Of a stretch of 12,894 nucleotides of DNA, positions 6,787 through 12,894 are shown one piece after another; within the stretch, counting starts at the first letter, position 1, and every line of letters begins with the position of its first letter. This DNA is from an uncultured Actinomycetes bacterium (GTDB taxonomy: Bacteria; Actinomycetota; Actinomycetes; Nanopelagicales; Nanopelagicaceae), in the NCBI GenBank assembly GCA_903932705.1, contig CAIZHC010000010.1, forward strand, positions 1 to 12,894. Direction: 5' to 3'. Position numbers and translations under genes: made by a program. The notes beneath the pieces are model-generated. The model was given only the letters and a program-made list of their open reading frames with translations. It did no database searches and was not told the origin of the DNA.

Positions 6787-7467
6787 ATGTTCACCCCACT
6801 TTTCTTCCTCAAAGTGATTATGGCCCCCATCATCGTTCTCTCGGTCAGTTATCTGCAGCGCCGATTCGGAGATCGTTTTGGTGGTTGGTTGATTGGCCTT
6901 CCCATAACCACTGGTCCCTTCATTTTTATTATCGCGATTCAAGAGGGAATCAATTTCGCCGGCCATACCGCGCGCGGAGTTTTATTAGGGCAAATCGCTC
7001 TTATTGTTTTCTGCTTGGCCTATGCCTACGCCGCTTTGAATTTCTCGTGGCAGGTGGCGATTGTGCTGGGAACGGTGGCATGCGTTAGTACTGGCTTCCT
7101 GGTTACATCGCTCAAGATTTCAATCTGGATTACCGCTCCCGCTCTAGTGATCATCTGGTTAGTTGCGATGAAGATGTGGCCCAAAACCTCCATGCCCACC
7201 TTGAAACTCTCTCCCCCGCAATGGGAACTCCCCGTTCGAATCCTGGTGACGTTAGTTCTCTTAATTTCCCTGAGCGCACTCGCTCCACATGTTGGAGCTA
7301 AAGCCGCTGGAGCAATGTCTACCTATCCAGTGATTGCATCTGTCCTCGGTGCTTTCAACCAACGTCGCTTCGGTGCTAGCGCCACGGTTTCCACGCTGCG
7401 CGGACTTATGCAAACCCTCCCCATAACTATGGGAATTATTTTTGCTCTTGGATTGATTCTCCGCTGA
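6787..7467 (+). CDS. Conserved multi-helix membrane protein, internally repeated
   Basis: I recognise the general look of this 226-residue protein from uncharacterised bacterial membrane proteins with a GGWLxGLP signature, but I cannot name a family. It has roughly seven or eight hydrophobic segments, few charges and no enzymatic motif. Residues 33-64 and 175-206 align without gaps on a G-x5-P-x14-G-x6-T-x-R-G pattern (G33, P39, G54, T61, R63, G64 against G175, P181, G196, T203, R205, G206). This suggests an internal duplication, as is common in transporters. Start choice is uncertain: ATG 6787 is given, TTG 6784 fits the -10 spacing better, and TTG 6733 is rejected because its extension is polar and would overlap the divergent gene. 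It is probably monocistronic, with 35 bases to the exonuclease gene. Confidence 0.7.
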   Translation: MFTPLFFLKVIMAPIIVLSVSYLQRRFGDRFGGWLIGLPITTGPFIFIIAIQEGINFAGHTARGVLLGQIALIVFCLAYAYAALNFSWQVAIVLGTVACVSTGFLVTSLKISIWITAPALVIIWLVAMKMWPKTSMPTLKLSPPQWELPVRILVTLVLLISLSALAPHVGAKAAGAMSTYPVIASVLGAFNQRRFGASATVSTLRGLMQTLPITMGIIFALGLILR

Positions 7468-7487
7468 CCGCTGTCAGATATGTCGCG

Positions 7488-7493
7488 TAGCCT
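7488..7493 (+). promoter_or_regulatory. Possible -10 box for the exonuclease gene
   Basis: TAGCCT lies nine bases before the ATG at 7503. At the six-base spacing seen elsewhere, the transcript would start at 7500, leaving a three-base leader ahead of the ATG. The match is plausible but weaker than the others. Confidence 0.28.
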
Positions 7494-7502
7494 TCAACCA
7501 TT

Positions 7503-8123
7503 ATGGAGAACTTGCCGCTACACCAGACAACATTTGTTGTGGTGGATTTAGAGACAACAGGCGGAAGTCCACATGCGGGTGCAGTTATCACCGAAGTTGG
7601 CGCGGTAAAAGTTCGCGGCGGTGAAGTCCTTGGTGAGTTCAAGAGTTTTGTTAATCCGCTCGCCCCCATTCCCGTTTTCATCACCGAACTCACAGGCATT
7701 GATAATGAGATGGTTCGACTCGCCCCGATTATTGATGAGGTTTTTCCAACTTTCCTAGAGTTCTGCGGATCCGCCGAAGAGACAGTTCTAGTAGCTCATA
7801 ACGCCCCATTTGATATTGGTTTTCTGCAAGCTGCGAGCCGCGAATTGGAATATCCATGGCCTAAATACAAGGTGATTGACACTGTTCGATTGGCTCGCGC
7901 CGTGCTTACTCGGGATGAAGTTCTCGATTGCAAACTCGGAACCCTCGCTGCTTTTTTCAATACTCAAGTAACCCCTACTCACAGAGCTCTTGATGATGCG
8001 CAGACAACCGTGGAAGTGCTTCACGCACTCTTCGAGCGCCTGAGTGGATTTGGGGTTCAGAACTTTGGAGAACTCGAAAAGTTCTCTCGAAAGAAGATTA
8101 AGCGAGAACCTAGGCTGATTTAA
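7503..8123 (+). CDS. DnaQ-like DEDDh 3'-5' exonuclease
   Basis: This 206-residue 3'-5' exonuclease is of the DnaQ/epsilon type. The acidic motifs are complete: D15 and E17 in VVDLETTG (Exo I), D104 in AHNAPFD (Exo II), and H160 plus D165 in HRALDDA (Exo III, DEDDh form). Two metal ions would be bound at these residues. It is too divergent in context to be called the replicative proofreading subunit. The location beside trpD and ctaE matches that of mycobacterial Rv2191, a much longer protein whose exonuclease domain is followed by a UvrC-like GIY-YIG nuclease domain. Here the chain ends about 25 residues after the exonuclease helix, in [19 protein letters not shown], where the linker to the second nuclease would begin. 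The gene overlaps the convergent trpD by 14 bases. Confidence 0.88.
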   Translation: MENLPLHQTTFVVVDLETTGGSPHAGAVITEVGAVKVRGGEVLGEFKSFVNPLAPIPVFITELTGIDNEMVRLAPIIDEVFPTFLEFCGSAEETVLVAHNAPFDIGFLQAASRELEYPWPKYKVIDTVRLARAVLTRDEVLDCKLGTLAAFFNTQVTPTHRALDDAQTTVEVLHALFERLSGFGVQNFGELEKFSRKKIKREPRLI

Positions 8124-9171
8124 ATTGTTGTGTGAATAGCGCCCACTCTTTTAACGTTTCGCGAGCTGAACCGGAATCGACTGCCGCACTCGCCGCTGCA
8201 TATCCCTCGGCTAATTGCTCAGTGATTGATTTAGAAAAATCTGCCCTGAAAGCGGCGATGGCTGCGGCGGCATTTAGAAGAACGGCATCGCGAGCCGGGC
8301 TCTTCTCCCCTTCGAATATTCTTAAAGTGACTGCCGCATTGAATTCGGCATCTCCACCAGCCAGAGTTTCAATAGGCGCATAGGCGATTCCAAGGTCTCG
8401 TGGATCAAAGCGCTCTAGTTTCTGCTCTCCGTTATTGATCTGCATGATCTGAGTCGTAGTGCTCAAGGTGATTTCATCGATTCCATCATCGCCACGGAAC
8501 AAGAATCCTTCAGCCCCTCGCTTACTCAACACATCGGCCATGATGGGCATAACTCGAGCCTTGCTCACGCCAATCGCTACAGCCGCTGGCTTCGCCGGAT
8601 TGGCTAGAGGTCCCAGGATGTTGAAGACCGAGGCCTGACCGAGCTCCTTACGAGCCGGGGCGGCAAAACGCATGGCTGGGTGGAATTTAGGGGCGAAGCA
8701 GAATCCGATGCCAACTGCCTCAACACAGGCGGCTACTTGAGCGCCATCAAGGTCGATATTGACCCCCAGGGCCTCCAGCAGGTCTGCTGCTCCTGATTTT
8801 GATGAGGCGGCTCTAGCCCCATGCTTTACAACGGTTGCGCCAGCAGCCCTAGCGATGATCGCCGCAGTGGTCGAGATATTGATGGTATTCGCGCCATCCC
8901 CACCTGTACCGACGGGATCTACAGCTCTTTGGGAGATGGAGATTGGCGCACAATGTTGATACATGACCCCTACAAAAGCTTCGACCTCTGTGGCTGTCTC
9001 ACCCTTCGCTTGGACACCTAAAAGAAAGGATTTGATGGTCTCCTTCTCGGCCCGGTCGCCCAGAATCTCACCCATCGCCCATTGGGCTTGAAGTGCGCTG
9101 AGGTCTTCATGGTCGGCCAATTGGGCAATGATTTGATCCCAAGAAATCGCGCTATTTTCCATGTATTCCAT
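8110..9171 (-). CDS. trpD: Anthranilate phosphoribosyltransferase
   Basis: TrpD joins anthranilate to PRPP, the second step of tryptophan synthesis, as a cytoplasmic dimer. The 353-residue length is normal. An N-terminal helical domain (about 11-75) is followed by the PRPP motif DPVGTGGDG (85-93) with NIST, then [12 protein letters not shown] (116-127). [16 protein letters not shown] (163-178) supplies the anthranilate-side arginine, GPLANP is at 187-192, and D232-E233 in GIDEITL are the second Mg-binding acids. One oddity is Ala119 where nearly all homologues have Asn in KHGNR; that Asn contacts anthranilate. The codon is clearly GCT. The ATG at 9171 has minus-strand TAGGAT six bases upstream. 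The gene diverges from ctaE and stands alone, without other trp genes nearby, as in mycobacteria and Streptomyces as I recall. Confidence 0.95.
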   Translation of the reverse strand: MEYMENSAISWDQIIAQLADHEDLSALQAQWAMGEILGDRAEKETIKSFLLGVQAKGETATEVEAFVGVMYQHCAPISISQRAVDPVGTGGDGANTINISTTAAIIARAAGATVVKHGARAASSKSGAADLLEALGVNIDLDGAQVAACVEAVGIGFCFAPKFHPAMRFAAPARKELGQASVFNILGPLANPAKPAAVAIGVSKARVMPIMADVLSKRGAEGFLFRGDDGIDEITLSTTTQIMQINNGEQKLERFDPRDLGIAYAPIETLAGGDAEFNAAVTLRIFEGEKSPARDAVLLNAAAAIAAFRADFSKSITEQLAEGYAAASAAVDSGSARETLKEWALFTQQFKSA

Positions 9172-9177
9172 GGCGAA

Positions 9178-9183
9178 ATCCTA
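9178..9183 (-). promoter_or_regulatory. trpD: -10 box for trpD
   Basis: Minus-strand TAGGAT, six bases (TTCGCC), then the ATG at 9171. No leader long enough for an attenuator, T-box or trp leader peptide exists if this is the only promoter. Confidence 0.52.
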
Positions 9184-9260
9184 TCTTTCGCGTGATAAGA
9201 CTCACCCGCGATTGCCACGCCCAACTTGAGCCCCATTACTTAAAAAAGGGTGAAATCGGG

Positions 9261-9266
9261 AATAAT
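9261..9266 (+). promoter_or_regulatory. ctaE: -10 box for the ctaE-qcrCAB operon
   Basis: AATAAT, six bases (gcgccc), then the GTG at 9273. It differs from TATAAT at two positions. No good -35 hexamer lies at 16-18 bases. The trpD-ctaE spacer of about 100 bases is the longest in the window, leaving room for activator or repressor sites; I saw no clear operator palindrome. Confidence 0.5.
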
Positions 9267-9272
9267 GCGCCC

Positions 9273-9896
9273 GTGACCACACTAGAAGCCCCGGCCAAGA
9301 ACAACCGCCCCAATTTGGTGGCAGTAGGCACCATCGTCTGGCTCTCTTCGGAGCTGATGTTCTTCGCAGCACTATTTGCAATGTACTTCACCACTCGCGC
9401 CGTTCAAGGTCCAAATCTTTGGCTTGAATCAACAGGGATGCTCAATGTGAAGTTTGCCGCGATTAACACGACCGTGCTCGTTCTCTCATCAGTAACCTGT
9501 CAGTTCGGCGTATTCGCCGCCGAGCGTTTTCAAGGGCGCCGTAGCGGCCCTCTCTACAAGTTCTCACAATGGGGAATGCGCGAGTGGTTTGCACTCACAT
9601 TCTTAATGGGTGCCTTCTTCATCGCTGGTCAGATTTACGAATATGCCAACTTGGTTCGAGATGGACTTTCACTTTCATCCCGTGCATATGGCTCAGTCTT
9701 TTACATAACAACAGGCTTCCACGGCTTACACGTAACAGGTGGATTACTTGCCTTCCTCGTTGTGCTCATTCGCGTGGCTAAGGCTCGCAAGTTCGGACAC
9801 TCCCAAGCAACAACTGCAATTGTGGTCTCGTACTACTGGCACTTTGTGGACATTGTTTGGATCGCCCTCTTCTCGACGATCTACTTGATTAAATAG
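9273..9896 (+). CDS. ctaE: Cytochrome c oxidase subunit III (aa3-type)
   Basis: This 207-residue subunit III has five membrane helices, the actinobacterial form that lacks the first two helices of the mitochondrial subunit. Helices fall near residues 17-40, 60-82, 104-126, 138-166 and 182-206. Conserved features are [15 protein letters not shown] in the first helix, QIYEY after the third, [11 protein letters not shown] (146-156) and [11 protein letters not shown] near the C terminus. The subunit supports the aa3 catalytic core and proton uptake in the bcc:aa3 supercomplex. GTG 9273 is preferred over an in-frame GTG at 9192: the 27 extra residues are polar and unlike the family, and the -10 box lies within that extension. 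It is followed nine bases later by qcrC in the same operon. The other oxidase subunits are not in the window. Confidence 0.93.
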   Translation: MTTLEAPAKNNRPNLVAVGTIVWLSSELMFFAALFAMYFTTRAVQGPNLWLESTGMLNVKFAAINTTVLVLSSVTCQFGVFAAERFQGRRSGPLYKFSQWGMREWFALTFLMGAFFIAGQIYEYANLVRDGLSLSSRAYGSVFYITTGFHGLHVTGGLLAFLVVLIRVAKARKFGHSQATTAIVVSYYWHFVDIVWIALFSTIYLIK

Positions 9897-9899
9897 GAG
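9895..9899 (+). promoter_or_regulatory. qcrC: Shine-Dalgarno site of qcrC
   Basis: AGGAG is followed by six bases and the GTG at 9906. It overlaps the TAG stop of ctaE. This is the strongest Shine-Dalgarno site in the window and shows that genes within operons use leadered initiation. Confidence 0.68.
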
Positions 9900-9905
9900 C
9901 TATCA

Positions 9906-10700
9906 GTGAAACGTATCTCTAGCTTCCGACGTCATCGCATTGCTGGCCCAATTCTGGTCGTCGCTGCACTCTTCACGATTGGTACCGCATTCGTTGCGGC
10001 ATCAGCGCTCCCAAGTGCGCAATCAACGATGACAACCGGAACATCAACTTTGGTTTCAGAGGGTAAGGCAATCTTCCTTCGCGGTTGTTCTTCGTGTCAC
10101 GGATTACATGCAGAAGGTGGCTCAATCGCTCCTTCACTCATTGGTGTTGGTTCGGCTTCTGTTGACTTCCAAGTCGGAACAGGTCGCATGCCAATGGCTG
10201 ATATGAGTCAACAAGCAATGCAGAAGAAGCCGGTCTATAACGCCCAAGAAACAGCGGCTTTGGCTGCTTATGTCTCATCTTTGGCACCTGGACCATCTTC
10301 AGTTACCAATGAATCTTTAACATATGAGCGTGATGGAAACTCCGCTCTCGGTGGTCAGCTCTTCCGCACAAACTGCGCAATGTGTCACAACTTTGCGGGT
10401 CAAGGTGGAGCGCTAACCAACGGTAAGTACGCACCATCTTTGATGGGTGTTGAACCTAAGTACATCTATGAAGCAATGGTCACTGGCCCACAGTCAATGC
10501 CTAAGTTCACGGATGCAACAATCACACCTCAAGAGAAGCTCTCCATTATTAAATGGCTACAAGCTGCAAATCATGAACAGAATCAAGGTGGTGCTTCACT
10601 TGGCCGCGTTGGCCCAGTTACCGAAGGTCTCCTTGGTTGGGTTCTTGGTCTTGGTCTCTTAATCGGCGCAGCCGCATGGCTCGCAATGAAAGCGAAATAA
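9906..10700 (+). CDS. qcrC: Menaquinol-cytochrome c reductase, diheme cytochrome c subunit
   Basis: This 264-residue protein is the two-heme cytochrome cc of the actinobacterial bcc complex. It passes electrons from the Rieske centre straight to the aa3 oxidase, replacing a soluble cytochrome c. A basic N terminus and hydrophobic segment (12-35) form a signal anchor. The first heme site is CSSCH (61-65), with M95 or M97 (RMPM) as likely sixth ligand. The second is CAMCH (157-161), with M198 (SMPK) as ligand. A C-terminal helix at about 240-260 (GLLGWVLGLGLLIGAAAWLAM) anchors it in the membrane, and the short KAK tail is expected in the cytoplasm. The heme domains face outward. Length and architecture match the family. 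A GTG start has a strong AGGAG site. The stop is one base from the qcrA ATG. Confidence 0.95.
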   Translation: MKRISSFRRHRIAGPILVVAALFTIGTAFVAASALPSAQSTMTTGTSTLVSEGKAIFLRGCSSCHGLHAEGGSIAPSLIGVGSASVDFQVGTGRMPMADMSQQAMQKKPVYNAQETAALAAYVSSLAPGPSSVTNESLTYERDGNSALGGQLFRTNCAMCHNFAGQGGALTNGKYAPSLMGVEPKYIYEAMVTGPQSMPKFTDATITPQEKLSIIKWLQAANHEQNQGGASLGRVGPVTEGLLGWVLGLGLLIGAAAWLAMKAK

Positions 10701-10701
10701 C

Positions 10702-11703
10702 ATGAGCAATCAGATCGAACGTTTCCAAGATCCTGGACTACCAGAGCATGTGCATCGCAATGCTGATGTAGATCCAAAAGCCGAAAAGCGCGCCGAACGA
10801 CAGGTTGCTGTTCTCTTCTTGCTCTCAGCTGTCGGAACTGTTCTTACTATCGCCTCTTACATCTTCATCAAGAGCGACAAGTACACATATCTGCCAGTCA
10901 TGGGAAGCACAAATATTCAACAACTCTTTCTCGGTATTGGATTGACTGCGTCGACTCTCTTTATCGGTCTTGGTGCAATCCAATGGGCGAAGAAGTTAAT
11001 GCCCGACCAAGAAGTAATTGCAGAGCGTCATGAATTTCGTTCTGAAGAATCTGATCGCGAAGATTTCGTCGCGACCCTGAAGGAGTACGGCGGATCTGCT
11101 GGACTTGGTCGTCGTAGTTTGATCAAGCGAAGCATGGGAGTTGCCCTCGGCCTAGTTGGCCTATCACCCCTCGTTCTATTGCGCGATACCGGTCCGCTAC
11201 CAAAGAAGTTCTTTGAGACAAACTCCTGGGCTGCAGGAACAAAGCTTTTGCTCGATCCTTCTGGCACGCCAATCAAAGCATCTGACCTTGAAGTTGGAGC
11301 AGTTGCTCAAGTTCTTCCAGAACTTCCTGCCGGAACTGAACGAACTCTTGAGAACACGGGTAAAGATGCAGTTCTCTTAATTCGTCTTCGTCCAGAGGAT
11401 TTCAACTTAGATGCAGAACGCCTCTCATGGACGCATGAAGGCATCATCGCCTTCTCAAAGATTTGTACCCATATGGGTTGCGCTGTTGCTCTCTACGAAC
11501 AACAGACCCACCACCTGCTCTGCCCTTGCCACCAATCAACATTCGATGTGACTCGCGCCGCCAAAGTTATCTTTGGACCAGCAGCTCGCCCACTTCCACA
11601 GTTGGCAATCACAGTTGATGCAGATGGCTACTTGGTCGCTAAGCAACCATTCACTGTTCCAGTTGGTCCAAGCTTCTGGGAGCGGAACTCATCTAATGGA
11701 TAA
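10702..11703 (+). CDS. qcrA: Menaquinol-cytochrome c reductase, Rieske iron-sulfur subunit
   Basis: This 333-residue actinobacterial-type Rieske protein has three membrane helices, at about 34-55, 74-94 and 145-161. Most other Rieske proteins have one. The [2Fe-2S] ligands are C255 and H257 in CTHMGC, and C274 and H277 in CPCHQS; C260 and C276 should form the stabilising disulfide. The cluster domain takes electrons from menaquinol at the outer face and swings toward QcrC. A twin-arginine-like GRRSLIKRS (136-144) precedes the third helix. This matches the dual Sec/Tat insertion described for the Streptomyces protein, in which the first helices use Sec and the folded domain uses Tat. There is one base between the qcrC stop and this ATG, with only a weak GAAAG upstream, so translation is probably coupled. 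Confidence 0.95.
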   Translation: MSNQIERFQDPGLPEHVHRNADVDPKAEKRAERQVAVLFLLSAVGTVLTIASYIFIKSDKYTYLPVMGSTNIQQLFLGIGLTASTLFIGLGAIQWAKKLMPDQEVIAERHEFRSEESDREDFVATLKEYGGSAGLGRRSLIKRSMGVALGLVGLSPLVLLRDTGPLPKKFFETNSWAAGTKLLLDPSGTPIKASDLEVGAVAQVLPELPAGTERTLENTGKDAVLLIRLRPEDFNLDAERLSWTHEGIIAFSKICTHMGCAVALYEQQTHHLLCPCHQSTFDVTRAAKVIFGPAARPLPQLAITVDADGYLVAKQPFTVPVGPSFWERNSSNG

Positions 11704-11722
11704 CTCACTACTAACTAGCATG

Positions 11723-11728
11723 GGTGAT
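11723..11728 (+). promoter_or_regulatory. qcrB: Shine-Dalgarno site of qcrB
   Basis: GGTGAT pairs with the 3' half of the anti-Shine-Dalgarno core and lies five bases before the ATG at 11734. It sits in the 30-base qcrA-qcrB spacer. Confidence 0.55.
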
Positions 11729-11733
11729 AAATA

Positions 11734-12894
11734 ATGAAGAAGAGCGTGAAGGTTGCTGGAGCAACCGCTAACTATGTAGATGAGCGCACTGGCGCAGCTA
11801 AATGGTTAAAGAAGAACCTCACCAAGGTCTTCCCTGATCACTGGTCTTTCATGCTTGGCGAGATTGCGCTTTACTCATTCGTCATTCTTCTCTTGACCGG
11901 AACCTTCCTTACTTTCTGGTTTGATCCATCACAACGCGAAGTTGTTTACAACGGTTCATACCTTCCACTCTCGGGTGTGCACATGTCTGCTGCATATGAC
12001 TCCACCTTGCATCTCTCATTTGATGTTCGCGGTGGTTTGCTTATGCGACAGATCCACCACTGGGCAGCCCTTATCTTTATGTCAGCCATTGTGGCTCACT
12101 TGTTCCGCGTCTTCTTTACCGGTGCATTCCGTAAACCACGCGAATTTAACTGGTTAATCGGTGTCGGACTCCTCACCTTTGGAATTGTTGAAGGCTTCTT
12201 GGGTTACTCACTTCCCGATGATTTGCTCTCCGGCACTGGTATTCGTATCGCCGAAGCAATCTTGCAAGCAATTCCAGTTGTCGGCTCCTACCTCTCATTC
12301 TTCGCCTTTGGTGGAGCATTCCCAGGTACTGCCTTCATCCCTCGTATCTTCATCGTGCACGTACTTCTATTGCCGGGTCTCTTCTTGGCGCTCATCACCA
12401 TCCACTTGATGTTGGTTTGGTACCAGAAGCACACGCAATATCCAGGTCCAGGACGCACAGAGAAGAACGTTGTTGGATACCCACTCATGCCTGTTTACAT
12501 GGCGAAGGCTGGCGGATTCTTCTTCGTTGTATTTGGCGTAACAGCATTCCTTGGCGCAGTCGCATCTATCAACCCAATTTGGCTCTACGGTCCTTACACG
12601 CCCGGTCAGATCTCTGCCGGTTCACAACCTGACTGGTACATGGGTTGGCTCGATGGCTTAGTTCGTGCCGCTCCTCCACTTGAGACACATGCATTCGGTC
12701 ATACAATCTCTTGGAACATCTTGATTCCTGGTTTGATTGTTCCTGGCATCCTCTTCACCGGAATGGCTCTCTATCCATTCATCGAATCATGGATGACTGG
12801 CGATAAGCGCGAACATCATCTCCTTGATCGTCCTCGTAATGCGCCAAACCGCACCGCACTTGGCGTAACAGCTATTGCATTCATCTTGGTCTCA
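11734..12894 (+). CDS. qcrB: Menaquinol-cytochrome c reductase, cytochrome b subunit (partial, 3' end outside window)
   Basis: The reading frame stays open from the ATG at 11734 to the window edge, giving 387 residues with no stop. The C-terminal part is missing only because the window ends. Helix-B heme ligands are H108 (RQIHHWAAL) and H122 (VAHLFR), 14 apart. The helix-D pair is H209 (IVHVLLL) and H224 (TIHLML), 15 apart, the b6-like spacing. PDWY at 299-302 is the actinobacterial form of the Qo-site PEWY motif. RKPREFNW after the second helix and KHTQYPGPG after helix D are typical of QcrB. The protein oxidises menaquinol at the outer site and holds both b hemes. The family usually has about 540 residues including a C-terminal extension, so roughly the last quarter lies beyond the window. 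Confidence 0.95.
   Translation, partial: MKKSVKVAGATANYVDERTGAAKWLKKNLTKVFPDHWSFMLGEIALYSFVILLLTGTFLTFWFDPSQREVVYNGSYLPLSGVHMSAAYDSTLHLSFDVRGGLLMRQIHHWAALIFMSAIVAHLFRVFFTGAFRKPREFNWLIGVGLLTFGIVEGFLGYSLPDDLLSGTGIRIAEAILQAIPVVGSYLSFFAFGGAFPGTAFIPRIFIVHVLLLPGLFLALITIHLMLVWYQKHTQYPGPGRTEKNVVGYPLMPVYMAKAGGFFFVVFGVTAFLGAVASINPIWLYGPYTPGQISAGSQPDWYMGWLDGLVRAAPPLETHAFGHTISWNILIPGLIVPGILFTGMALYPFIESWMTGDKREHHLLDRPRNAPNRTALGVTAIAFILVS

Noticed and set aside
9192..9272. N-terminal extension of CtaE from the GTG at 9192
   Set aside because: The 27 extra residues are polar and unlike the family, they contain the AATAAT -10 box, and the GTG at 9273 gives a normal five-helix subunit III length.
9172..9272. 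Possible trp leader, attenuator or riboswitch in the trpD-ctaE spacer
   Set aside because: No tandem Trp codons, terminator hairpin or conserved RNA motif is visible, and the trpD -10 box at leaderless spacing leaves no leader RNA.
11704..12894. Apparent lack of a long complete gene downstream of qcrA, with several short open frames
   Set aside because: The main frame from 11734 is open to the window edge and encodes QcrB. The short frames at 11921, 12161, 12417 and 12288 (minus) are shadows of it.
1..12894. CRISPR array, insertion sequence, prophage, toxin-antitoxin or tRNA/rRNA genes
   Set aside because: No regularly spaced repeats, transposase motifs, terminal inverted repeats, phage genes or cloverleaf-forming segments were seen. 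Every gene is of ordinary chromosomal type with similar base composition.

Overview
The window looks like a gene-dense stretch of a streamlined actinobacterium with roughly balanced base composition (about 45-50% G+C by eye). The best clue is the right end: a cytochrome oxidase subunit III gene followed by a two-heme cytochrome c, a three-helix Rieske protein and a cytochrome b. This is the actinobacterial ctaE-qcrC-qcrA-qcrB cluster for the menaquinol bcc:aa3 supercomplex. A divergent trpD and a DnaQ-type exonuclease sit upstream, the order I recall from Mycobacterium (Rv2191-trpD-ctaE-qcrCAB). Moderate G+C, very short spacers and overlapping genes suggest a freshwater acI/Nanopelagicales-like lineage, but that placement is inference.

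Layout. 25-1993: a VOC-fold protein on the minus strand, diverging from an N-acetyltransferase followed by an EamA-type exporter. 2051-4137: a nitronate monooxygenase-type flavoprotein converging on a LysE/RhtB amino-acid exporter. 4184-5991: a two-gene operon of a COG3375-type acyltransferase and an o-succinylbenzoate synthase/N-acylamino acid racemase. 5988-7467: an Est30-like carboxylesterase (minus) diverging from an unnamed multi-helix membrane protein. 7503-9171: a short DEDDh exonuclease converging on trpD. 9273 to the right edge: ctaE, qcrC, qcrA and qcrB, with qcrB running off the window. No stretch over 300 bases lacks a gene; the longest spacer is about 100 bases, between trpD and ctaE.

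How the genes work together. The respiratory genes build the menaquinol-to-oxygen branch of the electron chain. The menC-like gene could supply the quinone, or act with its acyltransferase partner in N-succinyl amino acid metabolism. The other genes are individual housekeeping, transport or detoxification functions with no shared pathway visible.

Expression signals are the most systematic pattern. Almost every gene that starts a transcription unit has a TANNNT-like -10 box ending five or six bases before its start codon, which implies leaderless mRNAs. Genes inside operons instead have Shine-Dalgarno sequences or stop-start coupling. I found no RNA genes, CRISPR arrays, insertion sequences or phage genes, and no clearly exotic system. 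The points most worth checking are the leaderless architecture, the exonuclease lacking its expected nuclease half, a TrpD active-site substitution, the acyltransferase/racemase pair, and an internally repeated membrane protein.
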